DNA from: JAPULR01 sp965238215
GTDB lineage: Bacteria > Chloroflexota > Dehalococcoidia > Lucifugimonadales > GCA-2712585
Length of the DNA stretch: 64,000 bases
NCBI GenBank assembly: GCA_965238215.1
Contig: OZ250180.1
Location: 2,232,001-2,296,000 of the forward strand
Reading direction: 5' to 3'
Both the position numbers and the translations under genes were made by a program. The first letter of the stretch is position 1. Each line of letters starts with the position of its first letter. A model generated the notes under the pieces. It saw only the letters and a program-made list of their open reading frames with translations, made no database searches and had not been told where the DNA came from. Below, in pieces: positions 1 to 7,097 of the stretch.

Positions 1-716
1 CCGTTCAGGAACTGGTCCAGGTTGTATCCGCTGACCCGCCGCATGATGCTGGGGTAGCGGTCTTTTATCTCCTGGCTGTGTTCCTGGGCGATTTCAAGGA
101 CGCTGCGGTAGATGTGGGATTCCAGCCCGTCGCCGCCCAGCTTGTTTTCCAGTTTCTCTGGGCTGAGGCCGGAGAATTGGGCCTCAGCGCCGTCGGCAAT
201 GACCACCTTAAGCTCCAAGATGTGGTCGCTGGTCTTGCCGTAGATGACGGAATGGGAGCCGCAGGAATTGTTGCCGATGCCGCCGCCCACCGAGGCGCGG
301 TTAGATGTGGAAGGGTCCGGGGCGTATTTCAGGCCGTGGTGCGCCAGCAGGCCGTTCAGGGTATCGAGGACTATGCCGGGCTGCACCCGTGCCCAACCTT
401 CGTCCGGGTTAACCTCCAAGAGGGCGTCCATGTACTTGGAGAAGTCGAGAACTATTGCGTGGTTGACGGTTTGACCGGCCAGGCTGGTTCCGCCGCCCCG
501 AGGCAATATGGGGACGCCGCTTCGACGTGCCACGTCAACGGTCGCGAGAACGTCGTCCCTGCTCCGGGGTATGACGACGCCCACGGGTTCCATTTGGTAA
601 ATGCTGGCGTCGGTGCTGTAGAGCACCTTGGAGAAGGCATCGAAGCGCACTTCGCCTTCGACCAGCTTGCGCAGCTCCTGCTCCAGGGCCCAGGTTTGGG
701 ACGGGGCACTTTTCAT
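1..716 (-). CDS. FAD-linked oxidase (GlcD/D-lactate dehydrogenase type), C-terminus off the window
   Basis: About 238 N-terminal residues are present; the rest lies beyond the left edge. The reading frame is open from an ATG at 716. The segment is a PCMH-type FAD-binding domain. It carries the flavin pyrophosphate loop PRGGGTSLAGQTVN, followed by GGGIGNNSCGSHS and a YGKTSDH segment, which are typical of glycolate oxidase GlcD, D-lactate dehydrogenases and their large fusions with Fe-S (GlpC-like) domains. Family knowledge suggests oxidation of a 2-hydroxy acid with FAD. The substrate cannot be told from this part. The end of the gene probably reads SGYNLDQF onward, a segment usual just before the cap domain in the long FAD/Fe-S fusions. 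Confidence 0.85.
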   Translation of the reverse strand, partial: MKSAPSQTWALEQELRKLVEGEVRFDAFSKVLYSTDASIYQMEPVGVVIPRSRDDVLATVDVARRSGVPILPRGGGTSLAGQTVNHAIVLDFSKYMDALLEVNPDEGWARVQPGIVLDTLNGLLAHHGLKYAPDPSTSNRASVGGGIGNNSCGSHSVIYGKTSDHILELKVVIADGAEAQFSGLSPEKLENKLGGDGLESHIYRSVLEIAQEHSQEIKDRYPSIMRRVSGYNLDQFLN

Positions 717-845
717 ATTGGGGTTACTTTCAGCTTCACGGAGACGGCTTTCATCGTTAACGAGACTGATTGCGACAGGGCGGTTTTCACTCTTGGGTAC
801 TTTAGACTAGAAGGGCGTGGGGGGCAACTACGCAAGTACGTGTGG

Positions 846-858
846 TATCTTCTTGAGG
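846..858 (+). promoter_or_regulatory. possible leaderless -10 box for the Nudix gene
   Basis: TATCTT (846-851) lies 7 nt before the ATG at 859. The only SD-like sequence, GAGG, abuts the start codon and could not act normally. This is weaker than the other leaderless candidates in the window. Confidence 0.3.
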
Positions 859-1359
859 ATGACGTTTGACGACAAGTATTGTCCCGGGTGCGCCGCTCCC
901 CTGAAGGGCAGGGTGGTGGATGGCGTAAGGCGGCCCGTGTGTTCCCGGTGTGGTCGCATAGTCTACTACGACCCGAAGCTGGCGACGGCGATGATATTAA
1001 CTAAGGGTGATAGTGTCTTGTTGGTCCGCCGCGACACGGAGCCAGGGCGGGGCCTTTGGAGCCTGCCGGGAGGTTACGTGGATCGGGGGGAGAAAGTGGA
1101 GGACGCGGCAGCGCGGGAGGTGTGGGAGGAAGTGGGGCTCCGGGTACAGGTAACTTGTCTGGTGGGGGTCTTCTCGGAGAAGCTATTCTCGGTTGTGTTG
1201 GTGGTCTACGCCGGAGCGATTCTGACAGGTGATCCCAGTGCGGGAGACGAGGTTATGGACGTGGACTTCTTCTCCGTAAAGGATTTGCCGCCTCTGGCCT
1301 TCGAGCGCGACCGAGATATTGTGGCCGGGTGGCTGGAGAGGCTGAGTGAGGGGAAATAG
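859..1359 (+). CDS. Nudix hydrolase with N-terminal zinc ribbon
   Basis: This is a 166-residue protein. Residues 8-31 hold a four-cysteine zinc ribbon (CPGC, then CSRC). A complete Nudix box follows: G72, E78, R86-E87, E90-E91 and G93 fit Gx5Ex7REUxEExGU. It should hydrolyse a nucleoside diphosphate linked to another group. The zinc ribbon plus Nudix arrangement is seen in NudC-like and ADP-ribose pyrophosphatase-like proteins, but the NudC SQPWPFP motif is absent, so the substrate is open. An in-frame start 14 codons upstream (817) is possible. I prefer 859 because the fold begins there. Confidence 0.85.
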   Translation: MTFDDKYCPGCAAPLKGRVVDGVRRPVCSRCGRIVYYDPKLATAMILTKGDSVLLVRRDTEPGRGLWSLPGGYVDRGEKVEDAAAREVWEEVGLRVQVTCLVGVFSEKLFSVVLVVYAGAILTGDPSAGDEVMDVDFFSVKDLPPLAFERDRDIVAGWLERLSEGK

Positions 1360-1387
1360 GGGGGACTGATTCTCAGCCGAAATGCAA

Positions 1388-1801
1388 TCAGGATAGTGAT
1401 TCTGCGAGTAGCGTTGCTCCCTCCATCCGGGCAAGCTTGCGGTCGAAGGTGTAGAGGGGCTTTGCTCCCACGCGTTCAGCGGCGGCGAGAATCATGAGGT
1501 CGGAGAAATCTGCGCTAGACTCGCGGTAAAGTATAACCGCGCTGGCAACGTCTTCGGCGTTCTCAATCACGACGCCGGCTGTACCCGTGAGTCCCAGCAT
1601 AAGGTCAGCTATCCTGGTACGAGGGAAATTGTAGGTTCTCTCTAGAACCCAAACCAACTCTAAGGCGACTTCGCGGCAGATGAAGCCGGGATGCTCAGGA
1701 GTTAGCTTCTGGAGAAAGTGTCGTGCCGCTTCAGCCTGTCTATCGTCGTCCTGAACTATATTTCGCAGTAGTACGTTGGTATCAACTGCGAGCACTTTCA
1801 C
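1388..1801 (-). CDS. PIN-domain ribonuclease toxin (VapC type)
   Basis: The 137-residue protein begins VKVLAVDTNVLLR, the standard PIN opening with the first catalytic Asp (D7). Further conserved acidic residues lie in the ALELVW region and near ADFSDLMI. PIN toxins cleave RNA with Mg2+. The GTG start at 1801 is chosen because the domain begins there and because the gene then overlaps the antitoxin end by 20 nt, usual for vapBC. In-frame ATGs upstream (1822-1855) would add non-PIN residues encoded inside the antitoxin gene. Confidence 0.85.
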   Translation of the reverse strand: MKVLAVDTNVLLRNIVQDDDRQAEAARHFLQKLTPEHPGFICREVALELVWVLERTYNFPRTRIADLMLGLTGTAGVVIENAEDVASAVILYRESSADFSDLMILAAAERVGAKPLYTFDRKLARMEGATLLAESLS

Positions 1802-2024
1802 ACGCCGCCTCAGCGATGCCATCATCCATCTCTTCCAACGATTTGGGAGGACCATCGTAGTGTAGCGCGCCTGAGAGCCAAGTCACGGGCCGCACGGCTA
1901 GTACTCGAACTTCACCCTCATAGATGAAGTACCGCACCTGGTCACCTGGCTTAAGGGAGAGGGCTTCCAGAACGGGCTCAGGCAAAGTAATCTGCCCCTC
2001 AGGGGTAATGGTGGACTCATGCAT
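1782..2024 (-). CDS. AbrB/VapB-type antitoxin
   Basis: The 80-residue protein starts MHESTITPEGQITLPEPVLEA, a SpoVT/AbrB swapped-hairpin DNA-binding domain. The C-terminal half (about 45-80) is acidic and probably wraps the PIN toxin encoded just downstream. Such antitoxins bind their own promoter as a complex with the toxin. An SD-like GGAG precedes the ATG. The upstream 2025-2157 stretch is AT-rich and probably holds the promoter-operator (TATAT around 2046-2052 read on the minus strand). Confidence 0.85.
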   Translation of the reverse strand: MHESTITPEGQITLPEPVLEALSLKPGDQVRYFIYEGEVRVLAVRPVTWLSGALHYDGPPKSLEEMDDGIAEAACESARS

Positions 2025-2157
2025 GACCGCTCCGATCGTTCATTACGATATAGAATTCTTATTTCATTGTAGTAGATGTCGTGGACCGGGGCAATGCAGC
2101 CATGAATAAGCGTCTATGGGAAGGGCAGGAGATCACTGGTAGGGGCTTCGCGCACGC

Positions 2158-3072
2158 CTATAACATCGTTGTCTGGCTGCCGTGAACCGTGACTTTGGCC
2201 ATCTCCTCCAGCCCCTTGACGTAGGACTGGGTGCCTTCCTCGCCCAGTCCCTTCTGGGCCAGCAGGTAGAAGAACTGGCGGGCCACGGCGGACACGGGCA
2301 TGGGCAGTTCCATCTCCTGGGCGGCCTGGTTGACTAGCCGCTGGTCCTTCAGCATCAGCTTCACAGAGAAGCCGGGATTAAAGTCGCGCTGGAGGATGCG
2401 GGAGCCGAGGTTTTCCAGCTGCCAGGAGTTGGCGGCTCCGCCGGTGACGGCTTGGAAAACTTTGTCCAGGTCCACGCCGGCTTTTGCGCCCAGAAGCAAG
2501 CCTTCGCAGACGGCGGCGAGGGTTCCGGCGACCATGACCTGGTTGACCAGCTTGGCAACTTGCCCCATGCCGCCGGGCCCTATGTGGATGATGCGGGATC
2601 CCATCGCCTGTAGAACGGGCAGGGAACGTTGGAAGACGTGAGGTTCGCCACCGACCATTATGGAGAGTGTGCCGTCGACGGCGGCCCAGGAACTGCCGCT
2701 GACCGGAGCGTCCAGCATGTGGGCGCCCTTTTCGGCGAGCAGGCCGCCGATTTGGCGGGTGACGGAGGGAGCGATGGTGCTCATGTCGATGATGATCGCG
2801 TTTTCCCGTACGCCTTCTATGATGCCGTTCTTGCCCAGAATGACCTCCTCGACATCTGGAGAGTCACTGACCATTACTATGATGACGGAAGAGCGTTGGG
2901 CGACTTCCTTGGGGGATTCCGCAACGGCGGCGCCCTTGGCGGAGGGTTCCTGGGTCTTGCTGTGGGTGCGGTTGTATACCACCAGGGGGTATCCGGCCTT
3001 GATGAGGTTCAGGCTCATAGGCAAGCCCATTATGCCCAGTCCAACGAATCCAACGGTCTCATTGCCAGTCAT
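2158..3072 (-). CDS. NAD(P)-dependent beta-hydroxyacid dehydrogenase (3-hydroxyisobutyrate/tartronate semialdehyde reductase family)
   Basis: The 304-residue protein has an N-terminal Rossmann fold with GLGIMG at 11-16, the substrate segment DAPVSGSSWAAVDGTL, and the catalytic-lysine helix GMGQVAKLVNQ. Members reduce or oxidise small 3-hydroxy acids such as 2-hydroxy-3-oxopropionate or 3-hydroxyisobutyrate, and the substrate is not predictable here. The ATG at 3072 has a strong GGAG six bases upstream and begins the domain. A longer in-frame opening to 3219 would run through the sucC promoter and is rejected. It is divergent from sucC. Confidence 0.88.
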   Translation of the reverse strand: MTGNETVGFVGLGIMGLPMSLNLIKAGYPLVVYNRTHSKTQEPSAKGAAVAESPKEVAQRSSVIIVMVSDSPDVEEVILGKNGIIEGVRENAIIIDMSTIAPSVTRQIGGLLAEKGAHMLDAPVSGSSWAAVDGTLSIMVGGEPHVFQRSLPVLQAMGSRIIHIGPGGMGQVAKLVNQVMVAGTLAAVCEGLLLGAKAGVDLDKVFQAVTGGAANSWQLENLGSRILQRDFNPGFSVKLMLKDQRLVNQAAQEMELPMPVSAVARQFFYLLAQKGLGEEGTQSYVKGLEEMAKVTVHGSQTTML

Positions 3073-3173
3073 AGCGTCTCCTTTTGACGGGAAGTGGGAA
3101 TCTTGGCCAATGTACCGAAGATGGCGGGTTGCGTCAATGCGGAGGGGGAGTCTGAGCGGAGCTTTGGGGGTTG

Positions 3174-3214
3174 TGCTAGAATATGCGCTGATATTTTGGG
3201 CGGGAGGTATCGTC
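3174..3214 (+). promoter_or_regulatory. sucCD promoter (extended -10) and RBS
   Basis: TGCTAGAAT (3174-3182) matches an extended -10 box (TGnTATAAT) with no good -35. A GGGAGG Shine-Dalgarno sequence sits at 3202-3207. Transcription would start near 3189, downstream of the only upstream GTG (3173), which excludes that GTG as a start. Confidence 0.55.
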
Positions 3215-4372
3215 ATCAAGATCCACGAATATCAGTCTAAGGAGTTGTTGTCTAGCTGCGGCGTGCCGGTTCCCCGGGGGAGAGTGGCTGCGACGCCCGA
3301 AGAGGTTGCGGAGATATGCCGGGAGTTGGGCGGAACGGCGGTGGTCAAGGCGCAGGTGTACGCCGGAGGCAGGGGCAAGGCGGGCGGAGTAAAGCTGGTA
3401 AGTTCCCCGGAGGAGGGTCGGGAGTTTGCCGCAGGACTTCTCGGGACGCGCCTGGTGACGGTGCAGACGGGACCGGAAGGTGCGCCGGTGCGTCTGGTCT
3501 TGGTTGAGGAACCGGCCCAGGTGGACCGGGAGTTGTATCTGGCTGTGACGGTGGATCGAACGGCCCAGGGGCCGGTGTTCATCGCCAGCGCCGCCGGGGG
3601 TATGGAGATAGAGGAGGTGGCCGAGACCCAACCCGACGCCATTACACGTGAGGGTGTGGACATTGCCGTAGGGCTGCAGCCCTTCCAGGCTCGCCGCATT
3701 GCCCGGGGGCTGGGTCTGGATGCAAGGCAGCAACGCAGCGCCACTCAGATTATGACGTCGATATACAGGCTCTTCATGGAGCGGGACCTAACGTTAATTG
3801 AGATCAACCCCCTGGTCGTGGCCAAGGATGGCAGCCTGGTGGCGGTGGATGCAAAGATTAGCTTGGAAGACGATGCCTTGTTCAGGCATAAGGACCAGGC
3901 TTCTTGGGGCGACCCGGAGCAGGAGACTCCCTTGGAAGTGGAGGCCGCCGAGTATGGCATCTCTTACGTGAAGCTGGATGGTTCCGTGGGATGCCTGGTC
4001 AACGGGGCCGGACTGGCGATGGCCACCATGGACCTAGTGCGTGGCGCCGGGGCTACGCCCGCCAACTTTCTGGACGTGGGCGGCGGCGCCGACGAGGCAA
4101 AGGTGGCGAAGGCGGTAAACATCATGCTTTCGGACCCGGACGTTAGGAGCATCTTGGTGAACATTTTCGGGGGAATTCTCCGGAGCGATGTCGTGGCCAG
4201 AGGTGTCGTACAAGCCTATCAAGAAACGGGCTCTGAGATTCCGTTGACGATTCGGCTCCAGGGGGTCCAGGTGGAGGAAGCCAGGACGGTCCTGGAAGAG
4301 TCGGGGCTGAAGGTGTCCTTCGCCGAGACTCTGGTAGATGTGGAAGCGCGGCTGGCGGAGGCTCGGTCCTAA
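3215..4372 (+). CDS. sucC: succinyl-CoA synthetase beta subunit (ADP-forming)
   Basis: The protein of about 385 residues opens (M)KIHEYQSKELL, the standard SucC start. It contains an ATP-grasp domain (VVKAQVYAGGRGKAGGVKL near residue 45), the EINPLVV segment and a C-terminal CoA-ligase domain (DVGGGADEAKV, NIFGGILRSD). With SucD it makes succinate, CoA and ATP from succinyl-CoA in the TCA cycle. There is no ATG or GTG where the protein should begin. The codon at that place is ATC (3215), seven bases after GGGAGG. This is either a rare non-canonical start or a base error for ATG. sucD follows after 39 nt. Confidence 0.93.
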   Translation: MKIHEYQSKELLSSCGVPVPRGRVAATPEEVAEICRELGGTAVVKAQVYAGGRGKAGGVKLVSSPEEGREFAAGLLGTRLVTVQTGPEGAPVRLVLVEEPAQVDRELYLAVTVDRTAQGPVFIASAAGGMEIEEVAETQPDAITREGVDIAVGLQPFQARRIARGLGLDARQQRSATQIMTSIYRLFMERDLTLIEINPLVVAKDGSLVAVDAKISLEDDALFRHKDQASWGDPEQETPLEVEAAEYGISYVKLDGSVGCLVNGAGLAMATMDLVRGAGATPANFLDVGGGADEAKVAKAVNIMLSDPDVRSILVNIFGGILRSDVVARGVVQAYQETGSEIPLTIRLQGVQVEEARTVLEESGLKVSFAETLVDVEARLAEARS

Positions 4373-4411
4373 GGTCTCGCATTCTGTGAAACTGTATGGC
4401 TAAGGAGCAAA

Positions 4412-5287
4412 ATGAGCATACTGGTAGATGAGAATTCGCGGGTGCTGGTGCAGGGGATAACTGGGCGCGAGGGGAGTTTCCACGCCACCCGATGCGTGGA
4501 GTATGGCACCAACGTGGTGGCGGGAGTGACGCCGGGTAGAGGAGGCGCTGTATTTAACGATTCTGCGCCGGTCTTTGATTCGGTGGAGGAGGCGGTGAGG
4601 GAGACAGGGGCCAACGTGTCGCTCTTATTCGTGCCGGCGCCCTTCGCGCAGGATGCCATGATTGAGGCGGCCGATGCCGGCATAGAGTTGATTGTGTGCA
4701 TTGCCGAGGGGGTGCCGGTGCTGGATTCCGCCCGCGTTCTGAGGTATCTGGAAGGACGCGGCAGCCGACTGCTTGGGCCCAACTGTCCGGGGCTGATATC
4801 GCCGGTGGGCCGATGCAAGGTGGGCATCATGCCCGGGCACATTCACAAGCCCGGCCGGGTGGGCGTGGTCTCGCGCAGCGGCACCCTGACCTACGAGGCG
4901 GTGAGCCAGTTGAGCGCGTTGGGTCTGGGCCAGTCTACCTGCGTGGGTATCGGCGGTGACCCGTTGATAGGGACGAATTTCGTGGACGTGCTGGAGTTGT
5001 TCAACGAGGACCCAGATACGGAGGCCGTGGTACTCATTGGGGAAATTGGCGGTAGCATGGAGCAGGAGGCGGCTCAGTACATCAAGGAGAGCTTTACGAA
5101 GACGGTGGTGTCCTTCATAGCCGGAGCGACGGCGCCGCCGGGGAAGCGGATGGGTCACGCCGGAGCGATTATTACGGGCGCGGCTGCGACGGCGGAGGCT
5201 AAGAATGAGGCCTTGCGAGACGCCGGCGCCCACGTAGTGCCTTCACCGGGGCTTATCGGTGCGGTGATGAAGGAAGCGTTGGGCTAG
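4412..5287 (+). CDS. sucD: succinyl-CoA synthetase alpha subunit
   Basis: This is a 291-residue protein of normal SucD length. It has the CoA-binding Rossmann domain (VQGITGREGSFH near residue 14), LLGPNCPG, and the ligase domain with the phospho-histidine in GHAGAII (about residue 249). It forms the alpha/beta ligase with the preceding sucC. An AAGGAG SD lies at the right distance before the ATG. Confidence 0.95.
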   Translation: MSILVDENSRVLVQGITGREGSFHATRCVEYGTNVVAGVTPGRGGAVFNDSAPVFDSVEEAVRETGANVSLLFVPAPFAQDAMIEAADAGIELIVCIAEGVPVLDSARVLRYLEGRGSRLLGPNCPGLISPVGRCKVGIMPGHIHKPGRVGVVSRSGTLTYEAVSQLSALGLGQSTCVGIGGDPLIGTNFVDVLELFNEDPDTEAVVLIGEIGGSMEQEAAQYIKESFTKTVVSFIAGATAPPGKRMGHAGAIITGAAATAEAKNEALRDAGAHVVPSPGLIGAVMKEALG

Positions 5288-5332
5288 CTTGTCTTCGGCA
5301 ATCCAACGTCTATAACAACTGGGATAGGGCAC

Positions 5333-5695
5333 ATGGTTAAAGGCGCGCTTATTGGCTTCGGTCTGAGCATTCTCTTGCTGCTGATTCCCATAGTACACTT
5401 CATAACCGGTCCCCTTGGTCCCCTCATTGGCGGATACGTGGGCGGAGGGGCAGTGCGAGCTACTCCGGCTCAGGCCTTTGGCATCGGTTTACTTATGGCG
5501 CTCTTCATGGCAACTCCCGTTATCCTCCTCGTTCTGGTCCTCCAGTACCTGGCAATATGGGAGTCTGCGCAAGGCGTCCTGACCTCTGCGTCTGCCATCC
5601 TAGCCGTTTGGGCGGGTCTGCTTGGAACGGTGGGGGCCTACTTCGGTGGGCGCGCCAGCGCAAGCAGCCGCATCATAATCATCCGAAGAAGATAA
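5333..5695 (+). CDS. small integral membrane protein, function unknown
   Basis: The 120-residue protein has three or four hydrophobic helices (about 5-40, 48-72 and 84-108), glycine-rich turns (GGYVGGGAVRATPAQAF), and a basic tail ending RIIIIRRR. The pattern resembles DUF5518-like small membrane proteins, but I cannot name the family securely. It starts 45 nt after sucD and may be co-transcribed, although TATAAC (5311-5316) could be a separate -10. No clear SD precedes the ATG. Confidence 0.7.
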   Translation: MVKGALIGFGLSILLLLIPIVHFITGPLGPLIGGYVGGGAVRATPAQAFGIGLLMALFMATPVILLVLVLQYLAIWESAQGVLTSASAILAVWAGLLGTVGAYFGGRASASSRIIIIRRR

Positions 5696-5708
5696 TAGGA
5701 GGGGCTCC

Positions 5709-6959
5709 CTAGTTTTCCAATTCCCTCAAGAAATCCTCCCTCGCCACGACCCTCTGCTGTTTCGTCGACATTTCCCTAACGGCGACCGTGCCAGCCTTCA
5801 CCTCGTCCTCTCCAATGATAATTACCGTCGACACCTTGAGTGCATTGGCGTTTCGCATCTGTCCCCGCAGGCTTCGGGTCCAGGCGCCTTGGATCACCCC
5901 CACGCCTGCCTTACGCATTCCAGCCCCCAACTCCAGCGCTGCTTCGAATGCCTCCTCACCCAGGGCTGCGATATAGTATTGCGGCTTGTCCTCCTCCGCT
6001 ACGCCCACACCCTGACTCCGTATGTTCAGAATCAGGCGCTCCATTCCCGTAGCGAATCCTACCCCCGGTGTGGGCCGGCCTCCCAACTGCTCAATCAGCC
6101 CGTCGTACCGGCCTCCTCCCAGGATGGTGCTCTGCGAACCTTTTCCCGGCGGCACTATCTCGAACACCGTTCGGGTGTAGTAATCGAGCCCTCGCACCAG
6201 CCGGTGGTCAACCGTGTACGGAATCTCCAGGGCGTTGAGATACCGTCGTAGACGCTCCCAGTGATCCTCGCACTCATCACACAGATGCTCCGTGGACTTG
6301 GGTGCATCTTCCTGAAGTGGACGGCAGGAATCCCGCTTGCAGTCCAGCAATCGAAGCGGGTTATGTTCCCACCGCTGGCGGCAGTCCGAGCATAGGTCGC
6401 TCCTCACGCCCTCGTAGTACCCGCGCAGCGACTCGATGTACCCCGGCCGGCACTTTGCATCGCCGATGCTGTTGATGAACATGCGCAGCCCGTTCAACCC
6501 CAAGTCGGAAGTCAATGTCCAACCCATCTCCACAATCTCCGCGTCGGCCAAGGGCGAACCATCCCCCAAAATCTCCACGCCGTATTGGTGGTGCTGGCGA
6601 TACCGCCCTGCCTGAGGTCTATCGTATCGAAACACTGGGCAGAAGTAGTAGAGGCGCACGGGTTGGGGCAAGCTGTGCATTCCCGCCTCCAAGTATGCCC
6701 GGCACACCGGAGCCGTGCCTTCCGGTCGCAGCGTAAGCGAATCCCCTCCCCGGTCCAGGAAAGTGTATGTTTCCTTGTCCATTATGTCTGTGCCCGCCCC
6801 AACCGAACGGTGAAAGAGTTCCGAGCTTTCGAAGACGGGCGTGTCCATGCGGCCGAAGCCGTGCCGGCGGGCCAGCGCCGCCGCCTTACCCTCCACGTAC
6901 CGCCAATACTTCTGCTCAGCAGGTCCCACATCCTTTGTGCCGCGAGATGCCCTATACAA
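5709..6959 (-). CDS. hisS: histidyl-tRNA synthetase
   Basis: The 416-residue class II synthetase shows motif 2 (LTLRPEGTAPVCRAYLE, about 76-92), the HisA-type segments LDYYTRTVFEI and GGGRYDGL, motif 3 near GVGFATGMERL, and a C-terminal anticodon-binding domain from about residue 325. It charges tRNA-His with histidine. A cysteine-rich insertion (LCSDC, LDCKRDSC, LCDEC) in the middle domain could bind a metal. The start codon is TTG (6959), supported by a strong AGGAGGTGG seven bases upstream. It converges on the small membrane protein gene with only 13 nt between stops. Confidence 0.95.
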   Translation of the reverse strand: MYRASRGTKDVGPAEQKYWRYVEGKAAALARRHGFGRMDTPVFESSELFHRSVGAGTDIMDKETYTFLDRGGDSLTLRPEGTAPVCRAYLEAGMHSLPQPVRLYYFCPVFRYDRPQAGRYRQHHQYGVEILGDGSPLADAEIVEMGWTLTSDLGLNGLRMFINSIGDAKCRPGYIESLRGYYEGVRSDLCSDCRQRWEHNPLRLLDCKRDSCRPLQEDAPKSTEHLCDECEDHWERLRRYLNALEIPYTVDHRLVRGLDYYTRTVFEIVPPGKGSQSTILGGGRYDGLIEQLGGRPTPGVGFATGMERLILNIRSQGVGVAEEDKPQYYIAALGEEAFEAALELGAGMRKAGVGVIQGAWTRSLRGQMRNANALKVSTVIIIGEDEVKAGTVAVREMSTKQQRVVAREDFLRELEN

Positions 6960-7062
6960 CTAAGTTCCACCTCCTCGCCGCCCATGGGCGGCGTTCATCA
7001 GCATAGCTATCCGGCCCTATCCTGTAAAGCGGCTATTTCTTGCCATTTCCCCGCATCGCCTA

Positions 7063-7097
7063 TAGACGAAAACCATGCCGGCTAATATGATAGAGAC
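7063..7097 (+). promoter_or_regulatory. leaderless promoter of rel
   Basis: TATGAT (7086-7091) is separated by exactly 6 nt from the ATG at 7098. No SD is present. TAGACG (7063-7068) is a 17-nt-spaced -35 candidate. Transcription would begin at or beside the A of the start codon. Confidence 0.6.

Noticed and set aside
78..869. Long plus-strand open frame at the left end
   Set aside because: It is the antisense shadow of the FAD-linked oxidase, whose minus-strand translation shows clear conserved motifs, and it runs into the Nudix gene.
2660..3214. N-terminal extension of the sucC frame
   Set aside because: It lies antisense to the hydroxyacid dehydrogenase and across the promoter; the SucC N-terminus begins at 3215-3218.
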